A stretch of DNA of 64,000 bases from NCBI GenBank assembly GCA_930633525.1, contig CAKNFP010000003.1, forward strand, positions 83,110 through 147,109, read 5' to 3'. Position numbers and translations under genes: made by a program. The notes under the pieces are model-generated. The model was not told the DNA's origin, made no database searches, and saw only the letters and a program-made list of their open reading frames with translations. Every line of letters begins with the position of its first letter. Within the stretch, counting starts at the first letter, position 1. Positions 8,193-15,526 of this stretch are shown piece by piece. Origin of the DNA: Hyphomicrobiales bacterium (GTDB lineage Bacteria; Pseudomonadota; Alphaproteobacteria; Rhizobiales; Beijerinckiaceae).

Positions 8193-9211
8193 GCAAGCGC
8201 ACCGACACGATCAAGAACCTCTTCACCGCACCCCCGGCGCCCGCGTTGTCCGCTGACAACAATCTCCCGGCGGCGCCAACGCGTGTCTCCTCCGGAGCCG
8301 TCCGCTCGCTCAAGGATTCCTTCTCAGAGGTCGAGCGAGAGAACCAGGAGCTGCGCGACAAAATCGCGGCAGGCGGGATGATCATCGAGATCGACGCCGA
8401 GCTCGTCGATCCGTCACCGGTCAGCGACCGATTCCGTGACGACGACACCACCACCTACGAGCTTCTGAAGCAGTCGATCGCGCAGCGAGGGCAAGAAGTC
8501 CCAGTGCTGGTGCGTGAGCACCCGACAACACGCGGCCGATACCAAAGCGCTTACGGCCATCGCAGAGTCCGGATCGCCCGCGAGCTCGGAATACCCGTGC
8601 GGGCAATCTTGAAGGAATTGAGCGACGAAGCACTCGTGGTCGCCCAAGGCCTGGAAAACGCGCCACGCGAAGACCTGAGCTTCATCGAGCGCGCGATCTT
8701 TGCGGTGCACATCGAAGACGCCGGCCACAAGCGATCCGTCGTCCAGGACGCACTCGCGATCGACAGGGCGGAAGCCTCGAAACTGATTGCGGTCGCTAAC
8801 GCAATCCCACGCGACATCATCGACGCAATCGGCAAGGCCCCGAAAATCGGACGCGGCCGATGGCAGACACTCGCCGACATGCTCGCGGACGGCTCGGCGG
8901 TCAAACGGACCAGAGCGGCGATCAGCGATGGAGCGTTCGCATCCGGGGATTCAGACAGCAGATTTCTTGCCGCGTTCAACGCGGCCGCCCGGCGCACCGA
9001 GTCCGACGCTGCGAAGAAGCCTCGATCCAGACCCGTCGTCGCTCACGACGGGCAGCGCATCGCCCAAGTCCAGCGAGCCGACCGCGCCCTCAAACTCTCT
9101 ATCGACAAGAAGGTGCCTGCTGAGTTCGCAGACTTTCTGGTCAAGCAACTCCCAGACCTGTTCGATGCCTTCACCAAATCGGGCAGGGCGAAGGAGAGCG
9201 ACGAGGCGTAG
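8189..9211 (+). CDS. repB: RepB, ParB-type centromere-binding protein
   Basis: A 340-residue ParB/RepB protein that binds parS and stimulates RepA. Start is ATG 8189 (MSKRTDTIKNLF), overlapping repA. The ParB N-domain is visible as LLKQSIAQRGQEVPVLVREH and YGHRRVRIARELG, including the conserved GHRR-type box, followed by the HTH region VQDALAIDRAEASKLIAVA. The C-terminal part is the dimerisation region. A parS site lies inside its own 5' end (8245-8260). Confidence 0.95.
   Translation: MSKRTDTIKNLFTAPPAPALSADNNLPAAPTRVSSGAVRSLKDSFSEVERENQELRDKIAAGGMIIEIDAELVDPSPVSDRFRDDDTTTYELLKQSIAQRGQEVPVLVREHPTTRGRYQSAYGHRRVRIARELGIPVRAILKELSDEALVVAQGLENAPREDLSFIERAIFAVHIEDAGHKRSVVQDALAIDRAEASKLIAVANAIPRDIIDAIGKAPKIGRGRWQTLADMLADGSAVKRTRAAISDGAFASGDSDSRFLAAFNAAARRTESDAAKKPRSRPVVAHDGQRIAQVQRADRALKLSIDKKVPAEFADFLVKQLPDLFDAFTKSGRAKESDEA
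8245..8260. promoter_or_regulatory. parS site 3, inside repB
   Basis: GTTGTCCGCTGACAAC fits GTTNNCNGCNGNNAAC at all fixed positions and is a perfect palindrome apart from the centre. It lies within the first codons of repB; intragenic parS copies are known in this replicon family. Confidence 0.8.
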
Positions 9212-9250
9212 GCGCCTCACCCGTCAACCGCGAACCAGGAGCAGCACGGC

Positions 9251-9307
9251 AAAAGAAAAAGGCCCCCGAAACGGAGTTCCGGAAGCCCTTCTCTAGTTGT
9301 TTGGCGA
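9251..9307 (-). ncRNA. Candidate counter-transcribed RNA (incA) of repC1
   Basis: Antisense to the repB-repC leader. The minus strand holds a promoter (next entry), then about 50 nt, then a terminator: the stem lies at 9261-9287 (GGCTTCCGGAA paired with TTTCGGGGGCC) and is followed by a T-rich run at 9251-9260. Size, position and terminator fit the ctRNAs that limit RepC synthesis and set copy number and incompatibility in repABC plasmids. The exact 5' end is inferred from promoter spacing. Confidence 0.8.
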
Positions 9308-9312
9308 CACTG

Positions 9313-9341
9313 AGAATCACACTTCCGCGAATCGCAGTCAA
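9313..9341 (-). promoter_or_regulatory. Promoter of ctRNA 1
   Basis: On the minus strand TTGACT (9341-9336) and GATTCT (9318-9313) are separated by exactly 17 bp, giving a good sigma70-type promoter that fires into the repB-repC leader. Confidence 0.75.
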
Positions 9342-9407
9342 GAGTCACGTCGCGATTTTTTCGCCGTTTCGGCGAGCAGATTTCCTTTGCCCGCATGAGG
9401 GCAAGAC

Positions 9408-10640
9408 ATGGAACCACACACACCGACGACGCCCTTCGGGCGGCGATCGCTGACGCTCGCCCACGTGGCAACGCAGATCGCCGCATCATCGCGGCCGCCC
9501 GAGAAGGTCGTACACAAGTGGAAGATCTTCCAGGCGATCTGCCGGGCGCGGCCGAGCCTCGGCGTGACGGAGCGCGCGCTCTCGGTCCTGAACGCGCTTC
9601 TCACGTTCCACCCCGAGACCGCGTTGACGGGCGAGGACGACCTCGTCGTCTTCCCGTCGAACCAACTCCTTTCGCTCCGCGCGCACGGCATGCCGGCGTC
9701 GACGCTGCGACGCCACCTCGCGGTGCTGGTCGACGCCGGACTGATCGTCCGCCGCGACAGCCCCAACGGCAAGCGCTACGCGCGCAAGGGCGCATCGGGC
9801 GAGATCGAGCTGGCGTTCGGCTTCGACCTCTCGCCGCTCGTCGTCCGCTCAGAGGAGTTCGAGGGCCTGGCGGCGGCCGTGGAGGCCGGAGCGCGCGCGA
9901 TCAAGCTCGCACGCGAGCGCATCACGCTGTGCCGGCGCGACATCGCCAAGATGATCGCGACGGGCATCGAGGAGGGCGTTCCGACGCGCAGGGGAGGGCA
10001 GGGGCCTGCGGATTGGGCCGAGGTGCATGCCGGCTTCCGCTCGATCGTCGAGGGGATTCCACGCACAGCGACCCGCATCCAGCTCGAGGCGGCGGCCGAG
10101 GAGCTCTCGCAACTGGCCGACGACGTCCTCAACTTGCTGGAAAGCCATGTCAAAACACAAGATATGAGCGCCAATGAGTCCCGAAGTGAGCGCCATATAC
10201 AGAATTCAAATACAGACCCCTTAATTGATCTTGAACCTGGCTTTCGAGGAAGCCGGGCGGCGAGGGCGGTGCCAGAACCTGAAACGCCGAGGGTTGCCGA
10301 GACAGCCTATCCGCTTGGGTTGGTGATGAAGGCTTGCCCCGACATCGCCGACTACGCCAAGGGCGGGATTTCGAATTGGCGGGACCTGCTGGCGACGGCG
10401 GCCGTGGTGCGGTCGATGCTCGGGATCAGCCCCAGCGCCTGGGAGGAGGCGCAAGCCGTGATGGGCGAAATGCAGGCCGCCGTGGTGGTGGCATGCATCC
10501 TCCAGCGCGGCGCGGCCATCCGATCGGCCGGGGGCTATTTGCGCGGCCTAACCGAGAAGGCGAGGGTGGGCGAGTTCTCGCTTGGGCCGATCCTGATGTC
10601 GCAGGTCAACGCGCAACTGCGCACCAAGCGATCTGCGTGA
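9408..10640 (+). CDS. repC: RepC replication initiator, copy 1 (of repABC)
   Basis: A 410-residue RepC initiator. Family hallmarks: HKWKIFQAICRARPSLG, FPSNQLLSLRAHGMPASTL and the wing GLIVRRDSPNGKRYARKG in the N-terminal DNA-binding half; the C-terminal domain includes GLVMKACPDIADYAKG and ILQRGAAIRSAGGYLRGL. Start ATG 9408 follows GAGGGCAAGAC. It is separated from repB by the 196-bp leader that carries the antisense RNA. A distinctly AT-rich central segment, the usual oriV position, is annotated separately. Confidence 0.95.
   Translation: MEPHTPTTPFGRRSLTLAHVATQIAASSRPPEKVVHKWKIFQAICRARPSLGVTERALSVLNALLTFHPETALTGEDDLVVFPSNQLLSLRAHGMPASTLRRHLAVLVDAGLIVRRDSPNGKRYARKGASGEIELAFGFDLSPLVVRSEEFEGLAAAVEAGARAIKLARERITLCRRDIAKMIATGIEEGVPTRRGGQGPADWAEVHAGFRSIVEGIPRTATRIQLEAAAEELSQLADDVLNLLESHVKTQDMSANESRSERHIQNSNTDPLIDLEPGFRGSRAARAVPEPETPRVAETAYPLGLVMKACPDIADYAKGGISNWRDLLATAAVVRSMLGISPSAWEEAQAVMGEMQAAVVVACILQRGAAIRSAGGYLRGLTEKARVGEFSLGPILMSQVNAQLRTKRSA
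10150..10235. other. Candidate oriV inside repC1 (AT-rich core)
   Basis: Within an otherwise GC-rich gene this stretch is visibly AT-rich (for example CAAAACACAAGATATGAG and the CAAATACAGACC..TTAATTGATC region) and holds two copies of GTGAGCGCC-like sequence (GAGCGCCA twice). RepC of repABC plasmids binds and initiates in such an AT-rich region in the middle of its own gene; the assignment here is by analogy. Confidence 0.6.
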
Positions 10641-11256
10641 GGGCCGTGGCGGTCTTGGGGGAAGCGCGCCCGGCGCCGGCGGGTCGGTTCGAGGTTCGCG
10701 GCGGCGAGGCCGGAATCCCGCGGGCTGGGTTCGGGTCGTGCCCAGGCCGTTTGCGCAGCGGTCCTGCCGTTTCGGTCAGAGCGCATGGCGGCCGGTCGGT
10801 GTTGCTGGTTCGGTTCGATGTGCCGTCGATTGCTGGGATCGCCCCGAAATCCAGCGCGGTGTTTTCTCGCTGCCCACAACGTCCTCGGTCAATTGGCGTC
10901 GACAACGCGGATCCTTTCCGCCGAATTCTGGCCCGGCGTGGGGCGATGACGGCACGGCGACGACTGCTTGCCTCTCCCCGTCGGGCAGCGCTCTCGGTTG
11001 CATGGCTGGATTCCTATGGCCGTCGTCGGCACGGCGGCCCCTCCGCCCGAGAATTTTCCCCTGCCGCCACCCGCGAGCGGGGCCCGGCGGCATTCCTCGC
11101 GCACGCGCCTGCGGCGCCAAAATTCACGGCCTCATGGGGCGCAGCGCTGCGCTCGCCCTCCGCCCGCGTCTCGCGGGCTCCGGCTCTGTGCCGTCTTCCC
11201 GGCCATGACGGATCGCCATCGCAACGGGGCGCAGCCCCACAAGATGGAGAAAGACT
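10641..11256. other. 616-bp gene-free leader of ssb
   Basis: Long open frames here lack conserved sequence and plausible starts, so I see no gene. The stretch is GC-rich with blocks of palindromic sequence (for example near 11040-11110). It precedes ssb; a long structured region ahead of ssb may be part of the conjugative leading region, but no specific element is recognised. Confidence 0.45.
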
Positions 11257-11589
11257 ATGCGCAACATCGCCGAATTCACCCTCATCGGTCGCGTCGGGAC
11301 CATCAAGCAGGTCGGCAAGACAGTCCGCGTCACGGTCTGCGCCAACTACCCCTTCAAGGACAAGGGCGGCGAGTGGAAGGACGACCAGCACTGGAACGAG
11401 GTGACGATCTTCACCAAGTCGATCCAGGACTACGTGAACGAGCACGTCAGCAAGGGCGACCTGGTGCACGTGCGCGGCCGGGTTCGGCAGAACAGCTACG
11501 AGCGCGACGGCCAGCGGATCTACACCGTCGACCTGATCGGCCTCGAGTTCGGCCGGCTCGCCCAGGCCGCCGAGCGGTCCGCCGCCTAA
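11257..11589 (+). CDS. ssb: Single-stranded DNA-binding protein
   Basis: A 110-residue SSB with only the OB fold: AEFTLIGRVGTIKQVGKTVRVTVC, then WNEVTIF and VRGRVRQNSYERDGQRIYTVDL. It lacks the long Gly/Pro-rich linker and the acidic DDDIPF tip of chromosomal SSBs, so it would coat ssDNA but not recruit the usual SSB partners. Start ATG 11257 is preceded by AAGATGGAGAAAGACT. Plasmid SSBs of this type usually assist conjugative transfer or replication. Confidence 0.92.
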   Translation: MRNIAEFTLIGRVGTIKQVGKTVRVTVCANYPFKDKGGEWKDDQHWNEVTIFTKSIQDYVNEHVSKGDLVHVRGRVRQNSYERDGQRIYTVDLIGLEFGRLAQAAERSAA

Positions 11590-11598
11590 GTCAGAGAC

Positions 11599-11618
11599 GG
11601 GGAGGCGCAAGCCTCCCC
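11599..11618 (+). terminator. Terminator of ssb
   Basis: A perfect 8-bp stem GGGGAGGC / GCCTCCCC closes a GCAA tetraloop ten bases after the ssb stop codon. Confidence 0.7.
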
Positions 11619-11638
11619 AGTCCCTTCCACCTTGAGTG

Positions 11639-12010
11639 TCAGGACGGCAGTTTTCGCGACCGCGTCTGGCGCGCCAGCGCGCGATCCGCGCGGTTCTTTT
11701 TCGCGATCGCCGAGACCAGCTCGTCGTAGTTCACGCCGCTCTTCTTGAGCGCGCGCCGCGCGTCCGAGACGTCGAAGCCCAAGAGCTCGAACACGCTCAT
11801 ATTGAGGCTCGACGCGATCCGCTCGATCGTGCGGATGGTCGGATTCCCGATGCCGCGCACCATCGTGTAGTAGGTGTGGCGGGCGAGCCCGGTCTTGGCC
11901 AGGAACGCCTCCGCGCCGCCGTTCTCGATCTCGAGTTGCTGCATTCGAATCGCCAGCATCTCGTTCAGCACCGAGTGATCGAGGGACTGGGGTTTTCGGA
12001 CGGGCGACAT
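11639..12010 (-). CDS. XRE-family helix-turn-helix regulator A
   Basis: A 123-residue regulator. The HTH runs across AEAFLAKTGLARHTYYTMVRG with NPTIRTIERIASSLNMSVFELLG behind it, a Cro/CI-like arrangement; the basic tail KKNRADRALARQTRSRKL is unusual. I start at ATG 12010; upstream starts (12064-12067) would fall on or before the predicted transcription start from the promoter within the operator at 12069-12084. Transcribed toward ssb; probably regulates itself and neighbours through the shared operator. Confidence 0.82.
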   Translation of the reverse strand: MSPVRKPQSLDHSVLNEMLAIRMQQLEIENGGAEAFLAKTGLARHTYYTMVRGIGNPTIRTIERIASSLNMSVFELLGFDVSDARRALKKSGVNYDELVSAIAKKNRADRALARQTRSRKLPS

Positions 12011-12068
12011 CTCGGTCGTCTCTGTTGCGCGTGGAATCCGGGAACCATCACCATACCTCTGCATCAAA

Positions 12069-12084
12069 GTCTAGTATATTGGAC
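12069..12084. promoter_or_regulatory. Shared operator/promoter motif, site A
   Basis: GTCTAGTATATTGGAC, nearly palindromic. Read on the minus strand it contains a TATACT -10 box for regulator A. Two related 16-mers occur ahead of regulator B and the ParA gene (sites B and C). Confidence 0.55.
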
Positions 12085-12120
12085 GTTGGTAAACCGAATT
12101 TTCTATTGCACTGACTCGAC

Positions 12121-12417
12121 TTAGCGCACGTCGACCCTGAAATGGCGGGTGTCGCGGCGGGCGTCCTTCCTCAAAAAGGCGATCGGCTCGACGCCGGCGC
12201 GCTCGGCGATCAGCTCAATGTAGTCGAGGCTCGGGTTCGCCGCTTCGGTCATCAGATGGAAATAGCTCGACCTTGGAATTCCGAGGCGCTCCGCGAAGGC
12301 GCAGCGTGTCAGGCCCATCTCCTTGCGCAGGCGCTCGAGCGCGTCCTGGAAGGCGATGAGCAGTGTGTTGCCATGGGCCGCGTGAGCGGCCTTCCGGCCG
12401 GAAACCTTCGTGTTCAT
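12121..12417 (-). CDS. XRE-family helix-turn-helix regulator B
   Basis: A 98-residue regulator with HTH residues ~28-60: ALERLRKEMGLTRCAFAERLG then IPRSSYFHLMTEAANPSLDYI. Start is ATG 12417 (MNTKVSGRKAAHA); longer upstream frame overlaps the promoter region and is not conserved in type. It resembles regulator A in arrangement only and lies in the same orientation, between ssb and the second repC. Likely target is the operator-like palindromes at 12480-12515. Confidence 0.82.
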   Translation of the reverse strand: MNTKVSGRKAAHAAHGNTLLIAFQDALERLRKEMGLTRCAFAERLGIPRSSYFHLMTEAANPSLDYIELIAERAGVEPIAFLRKDARRDTRHFRVDVR

Positions 12418-12498
12418 CGAGCCGCTCTCGTCCCTTGCTGATCCGAAATCGGCGCTCCTGTGTGTGCGTATAACCCACACATTGGACGGCCGTCTAAC

Positions 12499-12514
12499 AT
12501 TCAATATAATAGAC
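12499..12514. promoter_or_regulatory. Shared operator/promoter motif, site B
   Basis: On the minus strand GTCTATTATATTGAAT, matching site A at 12 of 16 positions, with a TATTAT -10 box about 80 nt ahead of regulator B. A perfect palindrome GACGGCCGTC lies 6-16 bp to its left (12485-12494). Confidence 0.55.
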
Positions 12515-12552
12515 GGATTCGATTCAACCAACAGGAGCGCGCTCGGACAAAG

Positions 12553-12630
12553 AAAAACCCGGCAGAGCCGGGTCTCTCAAGAGGGTCAGCGGGCTGGCGA
12601 CGCCAATCGCCAGCGGTGCCTCGTAAACGC
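12553..12630 (-). ncRNA. Candidate counter-transcribed RNA of repC2
   Basis: Minus-strand transcript opposite the leader of the second repC. It ends at a strong terminator, CCCGGC-TCT-GCCGGG stem (12558-12572) plus a T5 run (12557-12553), and starts from the promoter at 12637-12665. Predicted length ~75-80 nt. An internal stem (GCTGGCGA..TCGCCAGC) lies at about 12592-12615. Sequence differs completely from ctRNA 1, so the two would not cross-inhibit. Ends are inferred. Confidence 0.72.
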
Positions 12631-12636
12631 AATAGA

Positions 12637-12665
12637 ATCCTAGCCCGCGTCACCCGACAGTTCAA
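12637..12665 (-). promoter_or_regulatory. Promoter of ctRNA 2
   Basis: Minus strand TTGAAC (12665-12660) and TAGGAT (12642-12637) with a 17-bp spacer. Confidence 0.7.
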
Positions 12666-12730
12666 GAGACTCGCGCGTGTTCACGCCACGGTCTTTCTTT
12701 GCCACGCGCTCTCGCGAAGAGAGGACGCGA

Positions 12731-13960
12731 ATGCAGATGCTTGGCCTCAATCCTACCGCACCCTTCGGGCCGCGGCCGCTTTCCGCGGCTGCACTGCGCG
12801 TGCAGCGAGACGTCATGCTGTGCCCGGCCGGCAAGGCCGCACACAAGTGGAAGACGTTTCGCCACGTCTGCGAGGCGAGGGCCGAGTTCCGGCTCTCCGA
12901 CCGGTCGCTCACGGTGCTGAATGCGCTGTTGAGTTTCCACCCTGACACCGTTCTCACGCTCGGCACGGACGGCCTGGTGGTCTTCCCCTCGAACCGAGAG
13001 CTATCGCTGCGCGCCCACGGCATTCCCGCCTCGACGCTGCGCAGGCATATTGGCGCGCTGGTGGACGCCGGGCTGATCCTGCGACGCGACAGTCCGAACG
13101 GAAAGCGCTACGCCAGGCGCGCGCCCGGCGGGGGCATCGAGCAGGCTTTCGGGTTCGACCTCGGCCCGCTCGTGGCGCGCGCCGATGAATTGGCCGATCG
13201 CGCTGCACGCCTCGTCGAAGAACGCCGGGCCCTGGACGCGCTGCGCGAACAGATCACGCTTGCCCGACGCGACATCGCGAAGATGCTTTCATTCTGCGTC
13301 GAGCAGCACGTCGAAGCCGACCTTCCGGCGCTTCACCGCGAATACAGGGAACTGCTCGAAGGTCGGCCGCGTCCCGCGAGGCGCGAAACGCTGCAGCCGC
13401 TTGCTGCCGCGCTGGCCGACCTCTCGGGACGGATACTCTGCATCCTCGAAAGCCACGTCGGTCCTGCAACGAATGGTGATGCGAGAGCGGAGTCACAACG
13501 CGCAGCGGCCGAAGGAGAGGACGTCAATGGACTTCCCGACGCGGAAGCTGCGCACGCCGAACCGCAAGATGAGGCGTCGTCCCCGGTCCCCGTCCGGCTC
13601 CTCGCCGAGACATGCCCCGATTTCGTCGACTACGCTCGCGACGGCCTGCGCTCGGCGCGTGACGTCACCGACACAGCGGCGATCGTGCGTCCCTTGCTTG
13701 GCGTCAGCCCGAGCGCGTGGGAGGATGCCTGCGCTGCCATGGGGCATGGTCCGGCGAGCGTCACTCTTGCACTCATCCTGCAACGCGGCAACGCGATCCG
13801 GAATCCCGGCGGCTACCTGAGAACTTTGGCTCGACGCGCATCCGCCGGTCAGTTCTCGGTGTGGCCGATGCTGATGGCGCTCGGCGCCTCGCAACGCCGG
13901 AACGATGCCGCGGGGAGGCGCCCCCCTTCCCCCCCTTCTTTCCCGGACGAAAACGCGTAG
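12731..13960 (+). CDS. repC: RepC replication initiator, copy 2 (no repAB partner)
   Basis: A 409-residue RepC paralogue, nearly the same length as the first copy and colinear with it: HKWKTFRHVCEARAEFRL, FPSNRELSLRAHGIPASTL, GLILRRDSPNGKRYARRA, then ILQRGNAIRNPGGYLRTL. Start ATG 12731 follows GAGAGGACGCGA and aligns with RepC1. The centre of the gene (around 13450-13550) is not AT-rich, unlike copy 1, so it may lack an internal origin. Preceded by its own candidate antisense RNA. No repAB sits directly upstream, but a ParA gene lies just downstream. Confidence 0.94.
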   Translation: MQMLGLNPTAPFGPRPLSAAALRVQRDVMLCPAGKAAHKWKTFRHVCEARAEFRLSDRSLTVLNALLSFHPDTVLTLGTDGLVVFPSNRELSLRAHGIPASTLRRHIGALVDAGLILRRDSPNGKRYARRAPGGGIEQAFGFDLGPLVARADELADRAARLVEERRALDALREQITLARRDIAKMLSFCVEQHVEADLPALHREYRELLEGRPRPARRETLQPLAAALADLSGRILCILESHVGPATNGDARAESQRAAAEGEDVNGLPDAEAAHAEPQDEASSPVPVRLLAETCPDFVDYARDGLRSARDVTDTAAIVRPLLGVSPSAWEDACAAMGHGPASVTLALILQRGNAIRNPGGYLRTLARRASAGQFSVWPMLMALGASQRRNDAAGRRPPSPPSFPDENA

Positions 13961-14000
13961 CGGCCTTTTCCCGCGCGTGATCTTTCATTCGCGCCAACGA

Positions 14001-14423
14001 CTAGGGTTCGTCCACGGGCGGCAACCGGCCGAGCCGTTTGAGGAGATCGTGGATGGCCCGGTGGACGATGCGCAAAGGCTGCGTGCGTTCCTCGGCGGCG
14101 AGCTGGCGAAGCGCGAGGTCAATCGCGTCGGGCAGGCGTAGCGCGTAGGGCCGCGACGACGCACGCTCGCCGTAAGGCTCGAGCGGGTTGCGGTCGCGCT
14201 GCGACCGAGGCGCTTTCTTCGGCTGGACGGGCTCGGTGGCCTCCGACGACGATCTCCTTTGCGCAGGCGGCGCCGGCGTGACCGGGTCGTCATAGGCCGG
14301 GGTGACGACGACGGGCTGGAGCGCGGGCCTCTGTCCTGGCGGCGTGCCGACGCGCTGCGCGCGGAACGCGTCGCGGGGCAGGGGAGGCCGGTCCGGCTTT
14401 TCGCTTGGCGCGCCGTCGCTCAT
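14001..14423 (-). CDS. Small ParA partner, RHH-like
   Basis: A 140-residue protein, start ATG 14423 overlapping the ParA stop (ATGA). The first ~90 residues are Pro/Arg-rich and likely disordered; the C-terminal ~50 (RPYALRLPDAIDLALRQLAA then TQPLRIVHRAIHDLLKRLG) look like a ribbon-helix-helix or similar small DNA-binding dimer. Coupling to ParA suggests it is the centromere-binding protein of a type Ib-like partition system. Domain call is by pattern only. Confidence 0.7.
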   Translation of the reverse strand: MSDGAPSEKPDRPPLPRDAFRAQRVGTPPGQRPALQPVVVTPAYDDPVTPAPPAQRRSSSEATEPVQPKKAPRSQRDRNPLEPYGERASSRPYALRLPDAIDLALRQLAAEERTQPLRIVHRAIHDLLKRLGRLPPVDEP

Positions 14424-15118
14424 GCTGCGCTCTCGTCCGTGGAGCCTTGGCTCGCGGCGAGCAGTTCGCGCACGACTTGGTCGGCGTTGTAGCGCGCCTT
14501 GCGCACGGACTCGTCCTTGTCGCTCATCTGGTAGAGCGTGCCGAAGCCGCTGGTCATCGTGCGGAAGGTCACGCGGCGGTAGAGCGCCGTCGCGCACACC
14601 GGGACATGCTCCGAATCGAGGTAGGCGACGACCTCGCGCAGCGGGCGCGTGTTGCGGTCGAGGCTGTCGTACTCGTTGAACAGCACGCGGTGCTGGCTCA
14701 TCGGCAGCTGCGCGGTGGCGGCGTGCTGCTCGAGGTTGCGGATCGTCCGCACGACCTGCGATGCGTCGAATGTGTGGACCTTGCAGGGCAGCACGACGAG
14801 GTCGGCGCGCAACGCCGACTGGACCAGGACCTCGCCATAGTAGCCGGGCGTGTCGATGACGACGACGTCGTAACCGGCGAGCCGCTCGACAGCCTGGGTC
14901 AACGCCGCCTCGTCAGGCGCGCGGACGAGGTCGACGCCCTGAGGGCTCAGCCCGCGCGCGACGGACGACGCGTGCCACTGGTAGGAGGACCCCTGCGGGT
15001 CGGCGTCGACGATCGCGGCGGAGTAGCCATGCTTGGCGAACTCGCCGGCGAGAATGATCGCGACCGTGGTCTTGCCACTGCCGCCCTTCGGGTTCGCGAC
15101 GGCGAAGACGCTTGGCAC
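14420..15118 (-). CDS. parA: ParA-family partition ATPase (second system)
   Basis: A 232-residue short ParA without the N-terminal HTH of RepA: FAVANPKGGSGKTTVAI (deviant Walker A), AIVDADPQGSS and DVVVIDTPGYYGE. I start at GTG 15118, since AGGAGG at 15124-15129 is ideally spaced and short ParAs begin here; an ATG at 15157 is possible but falls at the predicted transcription start. It is followed by its small partner gene and preceded by a repeat array, together a classical partition cassette layout. Confidence 0.88.
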   Translation of the reverse strand: MPSVFAVANPKGGSGKTTVAIILAGEFAKHGYSAAIVDADPQGSSYQWHASSVARGLSPQGVDLVRAPDEAALTQAVERLAGYDVVVIDTPGYYGEVLVQSALRADLVVLPCKVHTFDASQVVRTIRNLEQHAATAQLPMSQHRVLFNEYDSLDRNTRPLREVVAYLDSEHVPVCATALYRRVTFRTMTSGFGTLYQMSDKDESVRKARYNADQVVRELLAASQGSTDESAA

Positions 15119-15155
15119 GCCGGCCTCCTGCTTCTCGTGGAATCGATCATTTAAC

Positions 15156-15171
15156 ATACGATATAATAGAC
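15156..15171. promoter_or_regulatory. Shared operator/promoter motif, site C
   Basis: Minus strand GTCTATTATATCGTAT, sharing GTCTA.TATAT with sites A and B. The TATTAT box would place the transcription start near 15155, giving a ~37-nt leader to the GTG start of ParA. Confidence 0.55.
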
Positions 15172-15173
15172 AT

Positions 15174-15400
15174 ACCGCAACGCCGCAGTTCGTCATTCCG
15201 GCAGTGCGTGACTGCGGTGTTGCGGCGTTCACGCGTTGCGGTCTTGAGGCAATGCGCTATTGCCGTATTGCGGCAATGTGTGAAGGCGGCAATGCCGCAG
15301 TACAACGCTGCGGTTCTGAGGCATTGCGGTGTTAGCGACGTACATCGTTGCGGGATCGCGGCATTACCGAACGTTGTCATTGCCGAGTTGCGGTGATTTT
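15174..15400. repeat. Degenerate TGCGG/GCAATGCCGC repeat array, candidate centromere
   Basis: The pentamer TGCGG or its complement appears more than a dozen times in about 220 bp, and one longer unit, YTGCGGTYNTGAGGCANTGCG, occurs at about 15236 and 15309. No gene is convincing here; frames read through it give repetitive peptides. Position upstream of parA suggests iterons for the small partner protein, i.e. a second parS-like centromere. Confidence 0.6.
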
Positions 15401-15505
15401 GTCCCGAGGGTTCGTCTCGGCTAGCGGGCTTGCTTCACTGGCCGTGGACGCCCTTCCTAGGATGAGGTCTGATAGTCGATTTATTAGATATTGGTTGACA
15501 AGATA

Positions 15506-15526
15506 CCGGTTTGTGGGCCAAACCGG
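15506..15526. other. Inverted repeat ahead of mobC, candidate oriT element
   Basis: CCGGTTTG (15506-15513) and CAAACCGG (15519-15526) form a perfect 8-bp inverted repeat with a TGGGC loop, about 80 bp before mobC. Relaxase-bound inverted repeats occupy this position next to oriT nic sites. A TTGACA promoter element (15495-15500) lies beside it. No nic consensus is recognised, so this is a guess from position. Confidence 0.4.

Noticed and set aside
10334..11404. Long plus-strand open frame spanning the repC1 end and ssb leader
   Set aside because: Overlaps repC1 and ssb in other frames; composition is Arg/Ala-rich as expected for a GC-rich shadow frame, with no family-like sequence.
15112..15396. 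Open frames across the repeat array
   Set aside because: Translations merely mirror the DNA repeats (recurring RCGIAA/CRNTAI) on both strands; no ribosome-binding site.
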